Part shown: in pieces, positions 50,010 through 58,732 of the stretch
How the letters are laid out: each line of letters begins with the position of its first letter
Numbering within the stretch: position 1 is the first letter of the stretch
Assembly: GCF_000406165.1 (NCBI RefSeq)
Contig: NZ_CM001977.1
Coordinates: forward strand, 2,444,624 to 2,508,623
Length of the DNA stretch: 64,000 nt
From: Dickeya zeae NCPPB 2538
GTDB lineage: Bacteria; Pseudomonadota; Gammaproteobacteria; Enterobacterales; Enterobacteriaceae
Reading direction: 5' to 3'
Notes under the pieces: model-generated
The model's input: only the letters and a program-made list of their open reading frames with translations
Databases searched by the model: none
What the model was told of the DNA's origin: nothing
Translations under genes and position numbers: made by a program

Positions 50010-51698
50010 TTAGGCTTTAGCCAGTTGCTCTTCCGGACGTTTCAGCACAGCGTACAGCACGCCAGCCACGACCGTACCCGCTACGATGGAAAGCAGGTAG
50101 CCCACTACCGGTGTGATCGCACCTGGAATCAGCAGGACGAACAGACCACCGTGTGGAGCCATCAGCTTAGCGCCAATCGCCATAGAAATGGCACCTGTCA
50201 GCGCGCCACCCAGGATACAGCACGGCAGTACACGCATCGGGTCACGGGCAGCGTAAGGAATAGCACCTTCGGAGATGAAACACAGCCCCAGTACCACCGC
50301 CGCTTTACCACCTTCACGTTCGGTCGCTGTGAATTTCTTCGCAGCAATGAACGTTGCCAGCCCCATCGCCAGCGGCGGCACCATACCAGCAGCCATAACG
50401 GCAGCCATTGGCGCATACACCTGGCTACTGAGCAGCGTAGTACCGAACACATACGCCACTTTGTTTACCGGGCCACCCATATCGGTACACATCATGCCGC
50501 CCAGAATGGCACCCAGAATGACCGCATTCGCCGTACCCATGGATTGCAGCCAACCAGTCAGGCCAGTCAGGATTTTCGCAACCGGAGTACCGACGACGTA
50601 GATCATGATAAGACCGGTTATCAGCGTCGCGAATAGCGGAATAATCAAAATCGGTTTTAGCGCCGACATACTCTGCGGCAACGTCACATGGTTGCTGATG
50701 GCGCGCGCCAGATAACCTGCCAGGAACCCGGCGATGATACCACCCAGGAAACCCGCACCGGTGCTGACAGCCAGCATACCGCCAACCAGACCCGGAGTCA
50801 GACCCGGACGGTCAGCAATGGAAAACGCAATGTAACCCGCCAATACCGGCACCATCAGTGCAAACGCCGAACCGCCGCCGATCTTCATCAGCGCTGCTGC
50901 CAGCGTCCCTTCTTCCTTGAACGCGGTAATCCCGAATACGAACGACAAGGCAATACACAGACCGCCTGCTACCACCACGGGCAACATGTACGACACACCG
51001 GTCAGCAGGTGACGATACGGACCTGCGCCGCCTTTTTTGGCCGAGTCAGCCGCCGCCGCACCACTTTGGGCAGATGGCTGGAAGACCACCGCTTCAGACA
51101 GCGCTTTATCAAGCTCTTGCGCCGTCTTCTTCAATGCCAGACCTGTCGAGGTGCGGTACATTTTTTTACCGGCGAACTTGCTAAGGTCAACTTCAATGTC
51201 CGCTGCCACGATAACCAAATCCGCCTGTTCAACTTCTTCCGGGCTAATCGGGTTACCGGCACCTACGGAGCCGCGGGTTTCCACTTTCACCCACCAGCCA
51301 CGTTTTTTCGCTTCGCTTTCGATAGCCTCAGCCGCCATGAAGGTGTGCGCTACCCCTGTCGGGCAGGCGGTCACCGCCACAATACGTTTGGCCGCAGTCG
51401 GCGCTGCCGCTGGAGCCGCAGCAACCGGAGCCTGATACGGCTTCGCCTCAGCTTTCGCTTTTTCCAGGAAGTGAGCGGGCTGACTCAATGCCAACTCCAC
51501 ATCCCCGGCAAACACGTTCTTGCCATTCAATCCACTGTCTGCCTGTACGGAAGCACCCAGCACGATCGCCAGCTCCGCATCAGCAAGTTGCTCAGTGAGG
51601 GTAAGTCCTGCATTAGTTGCGGCAGCACCGAGCAAATTCTTCACCAGACGGCTTTTCGCCAGTCCCAGTGATTTATCGAGTATCAGCAGCGTTTTCAT
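50010..51698 (-). CDS. fruA: PTS fructose transporter EIIB'BC (FruA)
   Basis: A 562-residue membrane permease that imports fructose and phosphorylates it to fructose-1-phosphate. The domain order is a degenerate IIB' (1-90), an Ala/Pro linker, IIB with the phosphorylated Cys112 in VTACPTGVAHTFMAAE, and IIC with about ten membrane segments. Landmarks of IIC include GGMMCTDMGGPVNKVAY and EGAIPYAARDPMRVLP. AGGAG precedes the ATG. It is the last gene of fruBKA and is followed by an intrinsic terminator. Confidence 0.96.
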   Translation of the reverse strand: MKTLLILDKSLGLAKSRLVKNLLGAAATNAGLTLTEQLADAELAIVLGASVQADSGLNGKNVFAGDVELALSQPAHFLEKAKAEAKPYQAPVAAAPAAAPTAAKRIVAVTACPTGVAHTFMAAEAIESEAKKRGWWVKVETRGSVGAGNPISPEEVEQADLVIVAADIEVDLSKFAGKKMYRTSTGLALKKTAQELDKALSEAVVFQPSAQSGAAAADSAKKGGAGPYRHLLTGVSYMLPVVVAGGLCIALSFVFGITAFKEEGTLAAALMKIGGGSAFALMVPVLAGYIAFSIADRPGLTPGLVGGMLAVSTGAGFLGGIIAGFLAGYLARAISNHVTLPQSMSALKPILIIPLFATLITGLIMIYVVGTPVAKILTGLTGWLQSMGTANAVILGAILGGMMCTDMGGPVNKVAYVFGTTLLSSQVYAPMAAVMAAGMVPPLAMGLATFIAAKKFTATEREGGKAAVVLGLCFISEGAIPYAARDPMRVLPCCILGGALTGAISMAIGAKLMAPHGGLFVLLIPGAITPVVGYLLSIVAGTVVAGVLYAVLKRPEEQLAKA

Positions 51699-51714
51699 TG
51701 TTTATCTCCTGCTG

Positions 51715-52653
51715 TCAGTTAAAGGGTTGTAGATCAACACGCGCCATCATCGCAGCCAGCTGCGGACGATCGCTAATGCCAACGTTACTCTGGCTAACGG
51801 CCAGCGCTGCCACCGCAGTGGCCAGACGCAACGTATGTTCACTGGACTCACGCATCAATAAGCCATAAATCAATCCCCCCACCATGGAGTCACCCGCACC
51901 TACCGTACTGATCACTTCACAGGCTGGCGGCATCGCTCGCCAGGCACCGGACGCATTGACCCACAGCGCGCCTTCCGCTCCCAGCGAAATCACGACATGA
52001 GCAATACCCTGTTCACGCAGCGCATGCGCTGCATCTACCACATCCGCCAGCGTAGGTAATTTACGCCCGGCCCAAATTTCCAGCTCACGGCGGTTGGGTT
52101 TGACCAACCACGGAGAGGCTTTCAGGCCTGCTACCAGCGCTTCGCGGCTGCTGTCGAAAATAATGCACGGACACTGGCTACGCAGACGCGACATCCAGTC
52201 GGTAAACGCATCCGGGTCAACACCACTCGGCAAACTGCCACTGACAGCCACCATGTCAAACTGCCCCAACCAGCTCAGCGAATCGTTCACGAAACGCTGC
52301 CAGTCTTGCTGGGTCACCTCAAAACCGGAGAAATTCAGATCGGTCACATCGCCATTCTGCTCGGTAAGTTTGACATTAATACGCGTACGTCCCGACACCA
52401 CCTGGAAACGGTTAGCAATGCCCAACTCGCTGAACAACTGTTGAAAACCGTCCTGATTGTCTTTGCCCATGAACCCACCGACGGTGACATCAATACCCAG
52501 ATCTTTGAGTACCTTGGCAACGTTGATGCCTTTACCTGCCGCATGCAGCCCCGTAGTCTGAACCAGATTCACCTCACCCCGTTCGATTTCCGGGCAATAC
52601 CCTACTAAATCATAGGCGGGATTCAGGGTAATGGTGGCAACGCGTCTGCTCAT
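51715..52653 (-). CDS. fruK: 1-phosphofructokinase
   Basis: A 312-residue PfkB-family sugar kinase converting fructose-1-phosphate to fructose-1,6-bisphosphate. Visible motifs are the N-terminal TITLNPAYDLVGYCPEIERGEVNLV, GGFMGKDNQDGF, WLVKPNRRELEIWAGRK and the catalytic GAGDSMVGGLIYGLL. Its ATG overlaps the fruB stop by four bases (52650-52653). It is the middle gene of the fructose operon. Confidence 0.96.
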   Translation of the reverse strand: MSRRVATITLNPAYDLVGYCPEIERGEVNLVQTTGLHAAGKGINVAKVLKDLGIDVTVGGFMGKDNQDGFQQLFSELGIANRFQVVSGRTRINVKLTEQNGDVTDLNFSGFEVTQQDWQRFVNDSLSWLGQFDMVAVSGSLPSGVDPDAFTDWMSRLRSQCPCIIFDSSREALVAGLKASPWLVKPNRRELEIWAGRKLPTLADVVDAAHALREQGIAHVVISLGAEGALWVNASGAWRAMPPACEVISTVGAGDSMVGGLIYGLLMRESSEHTLRLATAVAALAVSQSNVGISDRPQLAAMMARVDLQPFN

Positions 52654-53795
52654 GCTGCACCCTCCCCAAGACCAGACTGAATGGCCTCGCCGATAGCCTT
52701 CAGCGCAGCTTCAGCATCTTCACCACGGGCGGTAAAGCGCAGGCGGTGGCCGCTTTTCACACCCAGAGCGACCACTTTCATCAGACTGCGGCCGTTGGCG
52801 GGTTTACCGGTGCCGTCAAGATTCGTCACCGTTATCTCGCTGGAGAACTGTTTAATCACGTTGACCAGCATCGCGCCGGGACGGGCATGCAGACCATGCT
52901 CATTGCGGACAGTAAATTCGGCTTCCAGTGCGTCGCTCTCGGCTTCACCTTCGGTTGCCTCGTCACTGGTCAGCAACGCCAGTAACGTAGTTTCGTCAGC
53001 AGACAACAGGCTGTCAGCTTTACCGGCAATCAACAACTTGCTGAGATAATCGAGCGATGCGAATACTTGCTCGTCGGCAGCCGACACGGTCAGCAACAGC
53101 GCAACAGTTTCACCGTCTAGCGCGAATGGCTGGGCTGGACGGCTTACTGCCAGTGCACTTACCAGGTTGCCGTTCAGACTATCGCTCAGCCAAATACCCT
53201 GCCCCAGATGGGTCGGTTTAGTAGCAACGACATGGCTGACAAAACTGGCGTCAACCGCGCCAATCTGCTGTAAACGACCGGCGTTCAGCGCCTGCAAGGT
53301 CATCAGGTTATCCGTTGCCACATTCAGGTTAATCAGCGACGTATCGAAGCGGAATGCGCCCGCCAGTTGTTCGCCCATCAGCAACCCACGCAGTTCGTCA
53401 GCGGAGGTGGTGCTGGCCAGACGGGCCGCAACGCGGTCATCGCTCAGCACATGGGTCAGTTGACGCAACAGCGCCAGGTGTTCGTCAGAACGGGCGGCGA
53501 TGCCCAGCACCACATACGCGGTCTGGTCTTCCCCCCACGCAATGCCCTGCGGGAACTGGAATACCTGAACACCGGTTTTCTTCACCAGATCTCGCGTATC
53601 GGTCGTGCCATGCGGGATGGCGATACCGCTGCCAAGATAAGTCGATGTCTGCTGCTCACGCTGCAGCATCCCCGCAACATAGCCTTCGCTCACGCAACCC
53701 GCTTCGGTCAGAGCGGCGGCCACCTGACGGATGGCCTCCTCTTTCGTACCGGCGGAAGCACCTAAATGAATGTCGTGCTGTGACAACTGAAACAT
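52650..53795 (-). CDS. fruB: Fused PTS fructose EIIA / HPr-like protein (FruB, diphosphoryl transfer protein)
   Basis: A 381-residue cytoplasmic phosphocarrier that passes phosphate from enzyme I to FruA. The N-terminal EIIA domain has its active His62 in SGIAIPHGTTDT. A central linker domain follows. The C-terminal FPr (HPr-like) domain has His303 in RNEHGLHARPGAMLV and a serine site region in GRSLMKVVALGV. Length is close to the E. coli protein. It is the first gene of fruBKA, downstream of two Cra-type operators. Confidence 0.96.
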   Translation of the reverse strand: MFQLSQHDIHLGASAGTKEEAIRQVAAALTEAGCVSEGYVAGMLQREQQTSTYLGSGIAIPHGTTDTRDLVKKTGVQVFQFPQGIAWGEDQTAYVVLGIAARSDEHLALLRQLTHVLSDDRVAARLASTTSADELRGLLMGEQLAGAFRFDTSLINLNVATDNLMTLQALNAGRLQQIGAVDASFVSHVVATKPTHLGQGIWLSDSLNGNLVSALAVSRPAQPFALDGETVALLLTVSAADEQVFASLDYLSKLLIAGKADSLLSADETTLLALLTSDEATEGEAESDALEAEFTVRNEHGLHARPGAMLVNVIKQFSSEITVTNLDGTGKPANGRSLMKVVALGVKSGHRLRFTARGEDAEAALKAIGEAIQSGLGEGAA

Positions 53796-53815
53796 AATGC
53801 TCCTCTCTTGCTGAA

Positions 53816-53831
53816 CTTGAATCGTTTCAGC
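53816..53831 (-). promoter_or_regulatory. Cra (FruR) operator 1 of fruBKA
   Basis: On the minus strand the site reads GCTGAAACGATTCAAG, matching the Cra consensus (GCTGAAwCGwTTCA core). It lies 21-36 bases upstream of the fruB ATG, so Cra binding would block transcription; fructose-1-phosphate should relieve it. Confidence 0.88.
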
Positions 53832-53883
53832 TTTTATGAGAAATAATTTGCTGACTCGCTCAGGGTAATTTCAGCAAAACCTC

Positions 53884-53899
53884 GCTGAAACGTTTCAAA
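53884..53899. promoter_or_regulatory. Cra (FruR) operator 2 of fruBKA
   Basis: GCTGAAACGTTTCAAA is a near-perfect palindromic Cra site 89-104 bases upstream of fruB. Two operators, spaced 68 bp centre to centre, parallel the two-site organisation known upstream of fruB in E. coli. Confidence 0.88.
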
Positions 53900-54130
53900 A
53901 ATTCTGCGTTTTTCATTATGGCTATGCAAGCATTCTGCATGGATGAAATGACAGATCTTAGAGGTCACGCACATTTTCACCCGAAAATTCAGTGCGCATT
54001 AACAGGTTGTCACATTTGTGCTGAATGTGTGCTGAAGAAAAAAAGTTGAAACAGGCTTTCGTTTCTACCCTATCAGCGTAAGATAGCGCGTTCCGTTTTC
54101 TCCCTGTTCTTTTTTTAACCTGAATTCAGC

Positions 54131-55312
54131 ATGACATTCTCTTCCACCCGTGTAGCCCGGCGTCTGCCCGACCTGACATCCTCGGCATTCCTGATGATTG
54201 CCTTCCTGACCGGGATTGCCGGTGCACTGCAACTCCCCACACTGAGCCTGTTTTTGTCCACAGAAGTACAGGTCCGCCCCGTTATGGTGGGGCTGTTTTA
54301 TACCGGCAGTGCGGTGATCGGTATCGTCGTCAGCCAGGTTTTAGCAACCTATTCCGATCGCCAGGGCGACCGTAAGACGCTGATCCTGCAATGTTGCCTG
54401 CTGGGTGCACTTTCCTGTCTGCTGTATGCCTGGAACCGCAACTACTTTGTTTTGCTGTTCATCGGCGTATTACTGTCGAGTTTTGGTTCCACCGCCAACC
54501 CACAGCTGTTTGCTCTGGCAAGGGAACACGCTGATCGCACCGGCCGGGGCGCGGCCATGTTCAGCTCCGTAATGCGAGCGCAGATTTCACTGTCATGGGT
54601 CATCGGGCCGCCGGTTGCTTTCGCGTTAGTGTTGGGATTCGGGTTCCCGGTGATGTACCTGACGGCAGCCGCGGTGTTCGTCTTATGCGGATTACTGGTA
54701 TGGCTGTTACTGCCCTCTATGCCGAAGACCAAGGTTAAATCCGCCGCTACGCTGGAATCACCGCGGCAAAACCGGCGCGATACGCTATTGCTGTTTAGTG
54801 CCTGTACCCTGATGTGGACCTGCAACGGTATTTATCTGATCAATATGCCGTTATATCTGGTGCATGAATTACAGTTACCGGAGAAACTGGCCGGGTTGAT
54901 GATGGGGACCGCCGCCGGGCTGGAAATTCCGGTGATGCTGCTGGCAGGGTATCTGGCCAGTCGATTGGGAAAACGCCTGCTGATGCGTATAGCGGTGATA
55001 GCCGGGTTGGTTTTCTATACCGGCCTGACGTTGCTGAACAACGACTGGGCGTTGCTGGCGTTGCAACTGCTGAATGCAATTTTCATCGGTATTCTGGCCG
55101 GAATGGGCATGCTTTATTTTCAGGATCTGATGCCGGGTCAGGCCGGTGCCGCCACCACGCTATTCACCAATACCACCCGGGTTGGCTGGATCATTTCCGG
55201 CTCACTGGCCGGGATAGTGGCCGAGGTCTGGAGTTATCATGCCGGTTTTGTCATCGCTATCGCGATGCTGGCGGGCGCTGCCGTCTGCCTGTGGCGCATC
55301 CGCGACGTTTGA
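54131..55312 (+). CDS. setB: Sugar efflux transporter SetB
   Basis: A 393-residue major-facilitator exporter with 12 membrane segments. The SET family exports lactose, glucosides and IPTG; SetB in E. coli has also been linked to chromosome segregation. Recognisable segments are LPDLTSSAFLMIAFLTGIAGALQLPTLSLFLSTEVQVRP, YSDRQGDRKTLI and GQAGAATTLFTNTTRVGWIISGSLAG. It is divergent from fruB and followed by yeiW on the other strand, as in E. coli. Confidence 0.94.
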   Translation: MTFSSTRVARRLPDLTSSAFLMIAFLTGIAGALQLPTLSLFLSTEVQVRPVMVGLFYTGSAVIGIVVSQVLATYSDRQGDRKTLILQCCLLGALSCLLYAWNRNYFVLLFIGVLLSSFGSTANPQLFALAREHADRTGRGAAMFSSVMRAQISLSWVIGPPVAFALVLGFGFPVMYLTAAAVFVLCGLLVWLLLPSMPKTKVKSAATLESPRQNRRDTLLLFSACTLMWTCNGIYLINMPLYLVHELQLPEKLAGLMMGTAAGLEIPVMLLAGYLASRLGKRLLMRIAVIAGLVFYTGLTLLNNDWALLALQLLNAIFIGILAGMGMLYFQDLMPGQAGAATTLFTNTTRVGWIISGSLAGIVAEVWSYHAGFVIAIAMLAGAAVCLWRIRDV

Positions 55313-55317
55313 TGTAC

Positions 55318-55572
55318 TCAGGGCGCGGTGGCATCTTCCAGTTCGATAAGGTACTGCATCGCCTCATCACGACTGTTACGGCACATGTCACGACTCGGTT
55401 GTAAACCACGGCACACCGCCGGACGTAAGGGCGAAAAGAACAGGCCGCAACGCATACGCTCATCAAGATGAATACAGGGCGTATTGGCGGGTTTTCCCTG
55501 TGGCATGCCGGGAATCGGGCTGGAGATAGACGGTGCGGTACAGCAGGCACCGCAATCAGAACGGCATTCCAT
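55318..55572 (-). CDS. yeiW: UPF0153 cysteine-cluster protein YeiW
   Basis: An 84-residue protein of the YkgJ/UPF0153 family, equal in length to E. coli YeiW. It carries a metal-binding cysteine set: MECRSDCGACC at the N-terminus, then Cys in TPCIHL, MRCGLF, AVCRGL and MCRNSR. A zinc or iron-sulphur site is expected. The function is unknown. It is convergent with setB (5 bases between the ends). Confidence 0.93.
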   Translation of the reverse strand: MECRSDCGACCTAPSISSPIPGMPQGKPANTPCIHLDERMRCGLFFSPLRPAVCRGLQPSRDMCRNSRDEAMQYLIELEDATAP

Positions 55573-55848
55573 CAGTGACCTCCGGGGGATTCCCGTCGCT
55601 AGTGCAGGCCGCAGAGCCTAACAGGCTGGTGGCCGCAAGGCTACTACTACTCTATTACCAACATTTATTGCCAGCAGTTATTGGCGGCATTCATGGCTGG
55701 TATTTGGCATCGTTATCATTTCTGCCGCGTTTTATCCCTCGGGCCGTTTGTCTGGTGCCAGACAGCCACAAATCCCTCTTGCCTGAACCCATCCTGACGA
55801 GTAACGTGTCGCCACAAAAATTTCTCTTCTTTATTTAAGGTACATTTC

Positions 55849-56421
55849 ATGGCAAGAGCGAATGAGATCAAACGCGGCATGGCCGTTAACTACAACGGTA
55901 AACTGCTGCTGGTAAAAGACATTGATATTCAAAGCCCCAGCGCACGTGGTGCCAGCACGCTGTACAAAATGCGTTTCGCCGACGTTCGTACCGGGCTGAA
56001 AGTAGAAGAACGCTTCAAAGGTGATGACATTCTGGACACCATCACCCTGACCCGTCGCTCAGTCACCTTCTCTTATATTGATGGCGACGAGTACATCTTT
56101 ATGGACGAGGAAGATTACACCCCGTATACCTTCAAAAAAGAGCAGATTGAAGACGAACTGCTGTTTATCCCGGAAGGCGGTATGCCGGGTATTCAGGTAT
56201 TGACGATGGATGGACAGTTGCTGGCGTTGGAACTGCCGCAGACTGTCGATCTGGAAATTGTCGAAACCGCACCGGGCATCAAAGGGGCTTCAGCCAGCGC
56301 CCGCAACAAACCGGCTACACTGACTACCGGTCTGGTGATTCAGGTACCTGAGTACCTGAGTGCGGGCGAAAAAATCCGTATTCACATCCCTGAGCGCCGC
56401 TATATGGGTCGTGCGGACTGA
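55849..56421 (+). CDS. efpL: Elongation factor P-like protein EfpL (YeiP)
   Basis: A 190-residue EF-P paralogue with KOW-like, OB and C-terminal EF-P domains. EfpL assists ribosomes stalled at difficult motifs and has an unmodified loop; here the loop region is DIQSPSARGASTLYKMR, with Arg in place of the modified Lys of EF-P. The ending IRIHIPERRYMGRAD is family-typical. The ATG follows TTTAAGGTACATTTC. Position between yeiW and yeiR matches E. coli. Confidence 0.95.
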   Translation: MARANEIKRGMAVNYNGKLLLVKDIDIQSPSARGASTLYKMRFADVRTGLKVEERFKGDDILDTITLTRRSVTFSYIDGDEYIFMDEEDYTPYTFKKEQIEDELLFIPEGGMPGIQVLTMDGQLLALELPQTVDLEIVETAPGIKGASASARNKPATLTTGLVIQVPEYLSAGEKIRIHIPERRYMGRAD

Positions 56422-56500
56422 ATGAGTTAGCCAACCAAACCCCCTTCCCCGCGTCTGACAGACCATGTCAGACGCTTCCCGCACACGCAAGGAGACTCCT

Positions 56501-57478
56501 GTGTTGACGAAAGTAAACCTGATTACCGGCTTCCTCGGTAGCGGCAAAACCACCACCATCAGGCACCTGCTCTCTCATAAACCTGAAGGCGAAACCTGGG
56601 CGGTGCTGGTTAATGAGTTTGGTGAAATCGGTATCGACGGTGCGTTGTTAAGCGACACTGGCGCACTGCTCAAAGAGATCCCTGGCGGTTGCATGTGCTG
56701 TGTCAACGGCCTGCCAATGCAGGTAGGACTCAACATGCTGTTGCAGAAAAAACCGCATCGGTTACTGATTGAACCGACCGGCCTGGGCCACCCGAAGCAA
56801 ATCCTGACACTACTGACCTCTGAAGCCTATCAGCCGTGGCTTCAGCTACAGGCCACTTTGTGTTTGCTGGATCCACGCCAGCTTGGCGACAGCCGTTATA
56901 CCGACAATGAAAACTTCCGCGATCAGCTTGCCGCAGCGGATGTCATCATCGCTAATAAAGAAGACACCTGGCAGCAGAGCGACCGTGACGCACTGCAACG
57001 CTGGCATCAACAACAGGGTCAGGATCGTCAACTGATCACCTTGTCTCAGGGGCAGGTCGATACCACCCTACTGGACCTGCCGCGGGACAATCACACCGCA
57101 CTGCCGGATGCCCTCCACCACCATCATGACGCTCCGGCTAAAACCGGGCTGGCGGCACTCAAACTGACGGGTCGCGAAAGCTGGCGTCGTGCGCTAAATC
57201 AGGGCCAGGGGTATTACGCCTGCGGCTGGATTTTTGATGGCGAGACTCAATTCAACACCGCTCGTCTGCTCGACTGGGTGCGGTTGGCACCGGTAAGCCG
57301 TGTTAAAGGTGTAATGCGTATTGCCGAAGGTACGCTGGTGGTCAACCGTCAGGGATTCGACCTGCGCATTGAAACGCAGCCAGCATCACCGCCCGACAGT
57401 CGTATCGAAATCATTAATGACTCTGAAGCGGAATGGAACACACTGCAAAAACAGCTGTTAGATTGCCGCGAAAGGTAA
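56501..57478 (+). CDS. yeiR: COG0523 zinc-binding GTPase YeiR
   Basis: A 325-residue G3E-family GTPase, a zinc-responsive metallochaperone. Walker A is GFLGSGKTTT, the metal-binding CxCC motif is GGCMCCVNGLP, and IEPTGLGHP and ANKEDTW are further G-motifs. A His-rich stretch (LHHHHD) lies near residue 210, and the C-terminal CobW-C domain follows. The GTG at 56501 is chosen because AAGGAG lies six bases upstream and the protein then begins like E. coli YeiR. The frame is open from 56465. Confidence 0.93.
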   Translation: MLTKVNLITGFLGSGKTTTIRHLLSHKPEGETWAVLVNEFGEIGIDGALLSDTGALLKEIPGGCMCCVNGLPMQVGLNMLLQKKPHRLLIEPTGLGHPKQILTLLTSEAYQPWLQLQATLCLLDPRQLGDSRYTDNENFRDQLAAADVIIANKEDTWQQSDRDALQRWHQQQGQDRQLITLSQGQVDTTLLDLPRDNHTALPDALHHHHDAPAKTGLAALKLTGRESWRRALNQGQGYYACGWIFDGETQFNTARLLDWVRLAPVSRVKGVMRIAEGTLVVNRQGFDLRIETQPASPPDSRIEIINDSEAEWNTLQKQLLDCRER

Positions 57479-57904
57479 GCACAACCGGTAGCGCGTAGTG
57501 TCGACGTTAAACGGCCGACATGAAACGGCAGTAGGGATATCTGTCAGAACGCCATACTCTCTTTTATTTCTCGTTCTGTACGCCTATCGCAGTGTTTTAT
57601 CGGGCTGACGTGGGATATTTCATCACGAAATCATATAAACAAAAAAGACAAAAAAACTCGCAATCTGGTTTTCGTTAAGGTATGGTCGTCGAGGTCCGAG
57701 ATTCATGGGCAGACATCCGTCCAGTTAAATAGATGTTGCGACACCAATAATAATGTGCGGTGTTGCACAAATTAACAGACGAATAATTGTCCCATGAAAA
57801 GTAGTGCTTTAGTCTGACACTCGTTTTGTTTGGCATAGATAACAGTGTTTATAAACACAGCATAACGATTGAATCGTTAAGGACATCAAGGGAACATAAC
57901 AACA
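57479..57904 (+). other. mepS upstream region
   Basis: About 425 bases between yeiR and mepS. E. coli has lpxT (yeiU) here, and I see no trace of it. The stretch turns AT-rich after 57600 and probably holds the mepS promoter and a long leader. A weak inverted repeat (TTGCGACACC ... GGTGTTGCAC, about 57735-57767) is present. Confidence 0.45.
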
Positions 57905-58480
57905 ATGGTCAAATCTCAACCGACTCTGAGATATATCTGGCGGGTGTTACCTGCCGTGGCAGTAGCGATAGCGCTTTCTGCCTGTACCAGCAACAATGCA
58001 AATGTTAATAATCAAACTGATAGGCGTGTGGTTAACGGTGGTGACCCTTCACTACAAGCCTCTCAGGATGAATTCGAAGCGATGGTTCGCAACGTGGAAG
58101 TCAAATCCAAGTTGCTTGAACAATACGCCAGTTGGAAAGGCGTACGTTATCGTCTCGGGGGCGACAGCCGTAAAGGCATCGACTGCTCCAGTTTCGTTCA
58201 ACGCACCTTCCGCGAACAGTTTGGTATAGACTTGCCGCGCTCCAGCTATGAGCAACAAGACATCGGTGTTCAGATTCAGCGCAACAAGCTGCGTCCGGGC
58301 GATCTGGTTGTCTTCCATGCAGGTTCAACCGGCCGTCACATGGGTATCTACCTCGGTAACCAGCAGTTCGTTCATGCTTCCACCAGTATTGGTGTGACTA
58401 TTTCCAGCATGGATGACAGCTACTGGAGGCCTCGCTACCGTGAAGCTCGCCGGGTGCTGGAACAAGCGCCGCACAGCTGA
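57905..58480 (+). CDS. mepS: Murein DD-endopeptidase MepS (Spr)
   Basis: A 191-residue outer-membrane lipoprotein of the NlpC/P60 family that cleaves D-Ala-mDAP cross-links to let peptidoglycan expand. The signal peptide ends in the lipobox LSAC with Cys27. Catalytic residues are Cys94 (GIDCSSFVQ), His145 (GRHMGIYLG) and His157 (QFVHAST), exactly C68/H119/H131 in mature numbering as known for E. coli Spr. In E. coli it is degraded by Prc-NlpI. A strong terminator follows. Confidence 0.96.
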   Translation: MVKSQPTLRYIWRVLPAVAVAIALSACTSNNANVNNQTDRRVVNGGDPSLQASQDEFEAMVRNVEVKSKLLEQYASWKGVRYRLGGDSRKGIDCSSFVQRTFREQFGIDLPRSSYEQQDIGVQIQRNKLRPGDLVVFHAGSTGRHMGIYLGNQQFVHASTSIGVTISSMDDSYWRPRYREARRVLEQAPHS

Positions 58481-58514
58481 TTTACTTTTCCCTTGATATA
58501 GTCCAGACAATCAG

Positions 58515-58547
58515 AAAACGCCGCCTGCCAAACAGCGGCGTTTTTTT
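58515..58547 (+). terminator. Intrinsic terminator of mepS
   Basis: AAAACGCCGC (58515-58524) and GCGGCGTTTT (58535-58544) form a 10-bp stem with a 10-base loop followed by a T-run, 35 bases after the stop. Confidence 0.92.
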
Positions 58548-58732
58548 ATTACCTGTCGGTTGCCTCCCGATCATCATCCGGGGTGATTAACAGTAGGTTC
58601 GACGTGTTATTTCGTGGTAAAACAGAACGCCATAGCGTCCGGCATCGCGATTGCCAGGAATTTCAGGCTTTTTCTCCGTTCAGTCTGCTTTCATGCGGAG
58701 AAACATGAGGTTATCAGGAGTCAGCCCTTTCG

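Larger units (their letters stand above)
53796..54130. other. Divergent fruB/setB regulatory region
   Basis: A 335-base spacer that carries the fruBKA promoter with two FruR/Cra operators and presumably the setB promoter. Several half-sites resembling CRP boxes (GTCACA, TGTGCTG) lie around 54007-54035, but no complete CRP site was certain. No gene is seen. Confidence 0.6.

Noticed and set aside
50688..51671. 327-codon plus-strand frame opposite fruA
   Set aside because: Antisense shadow of fruA with biased composition and no plausible product.
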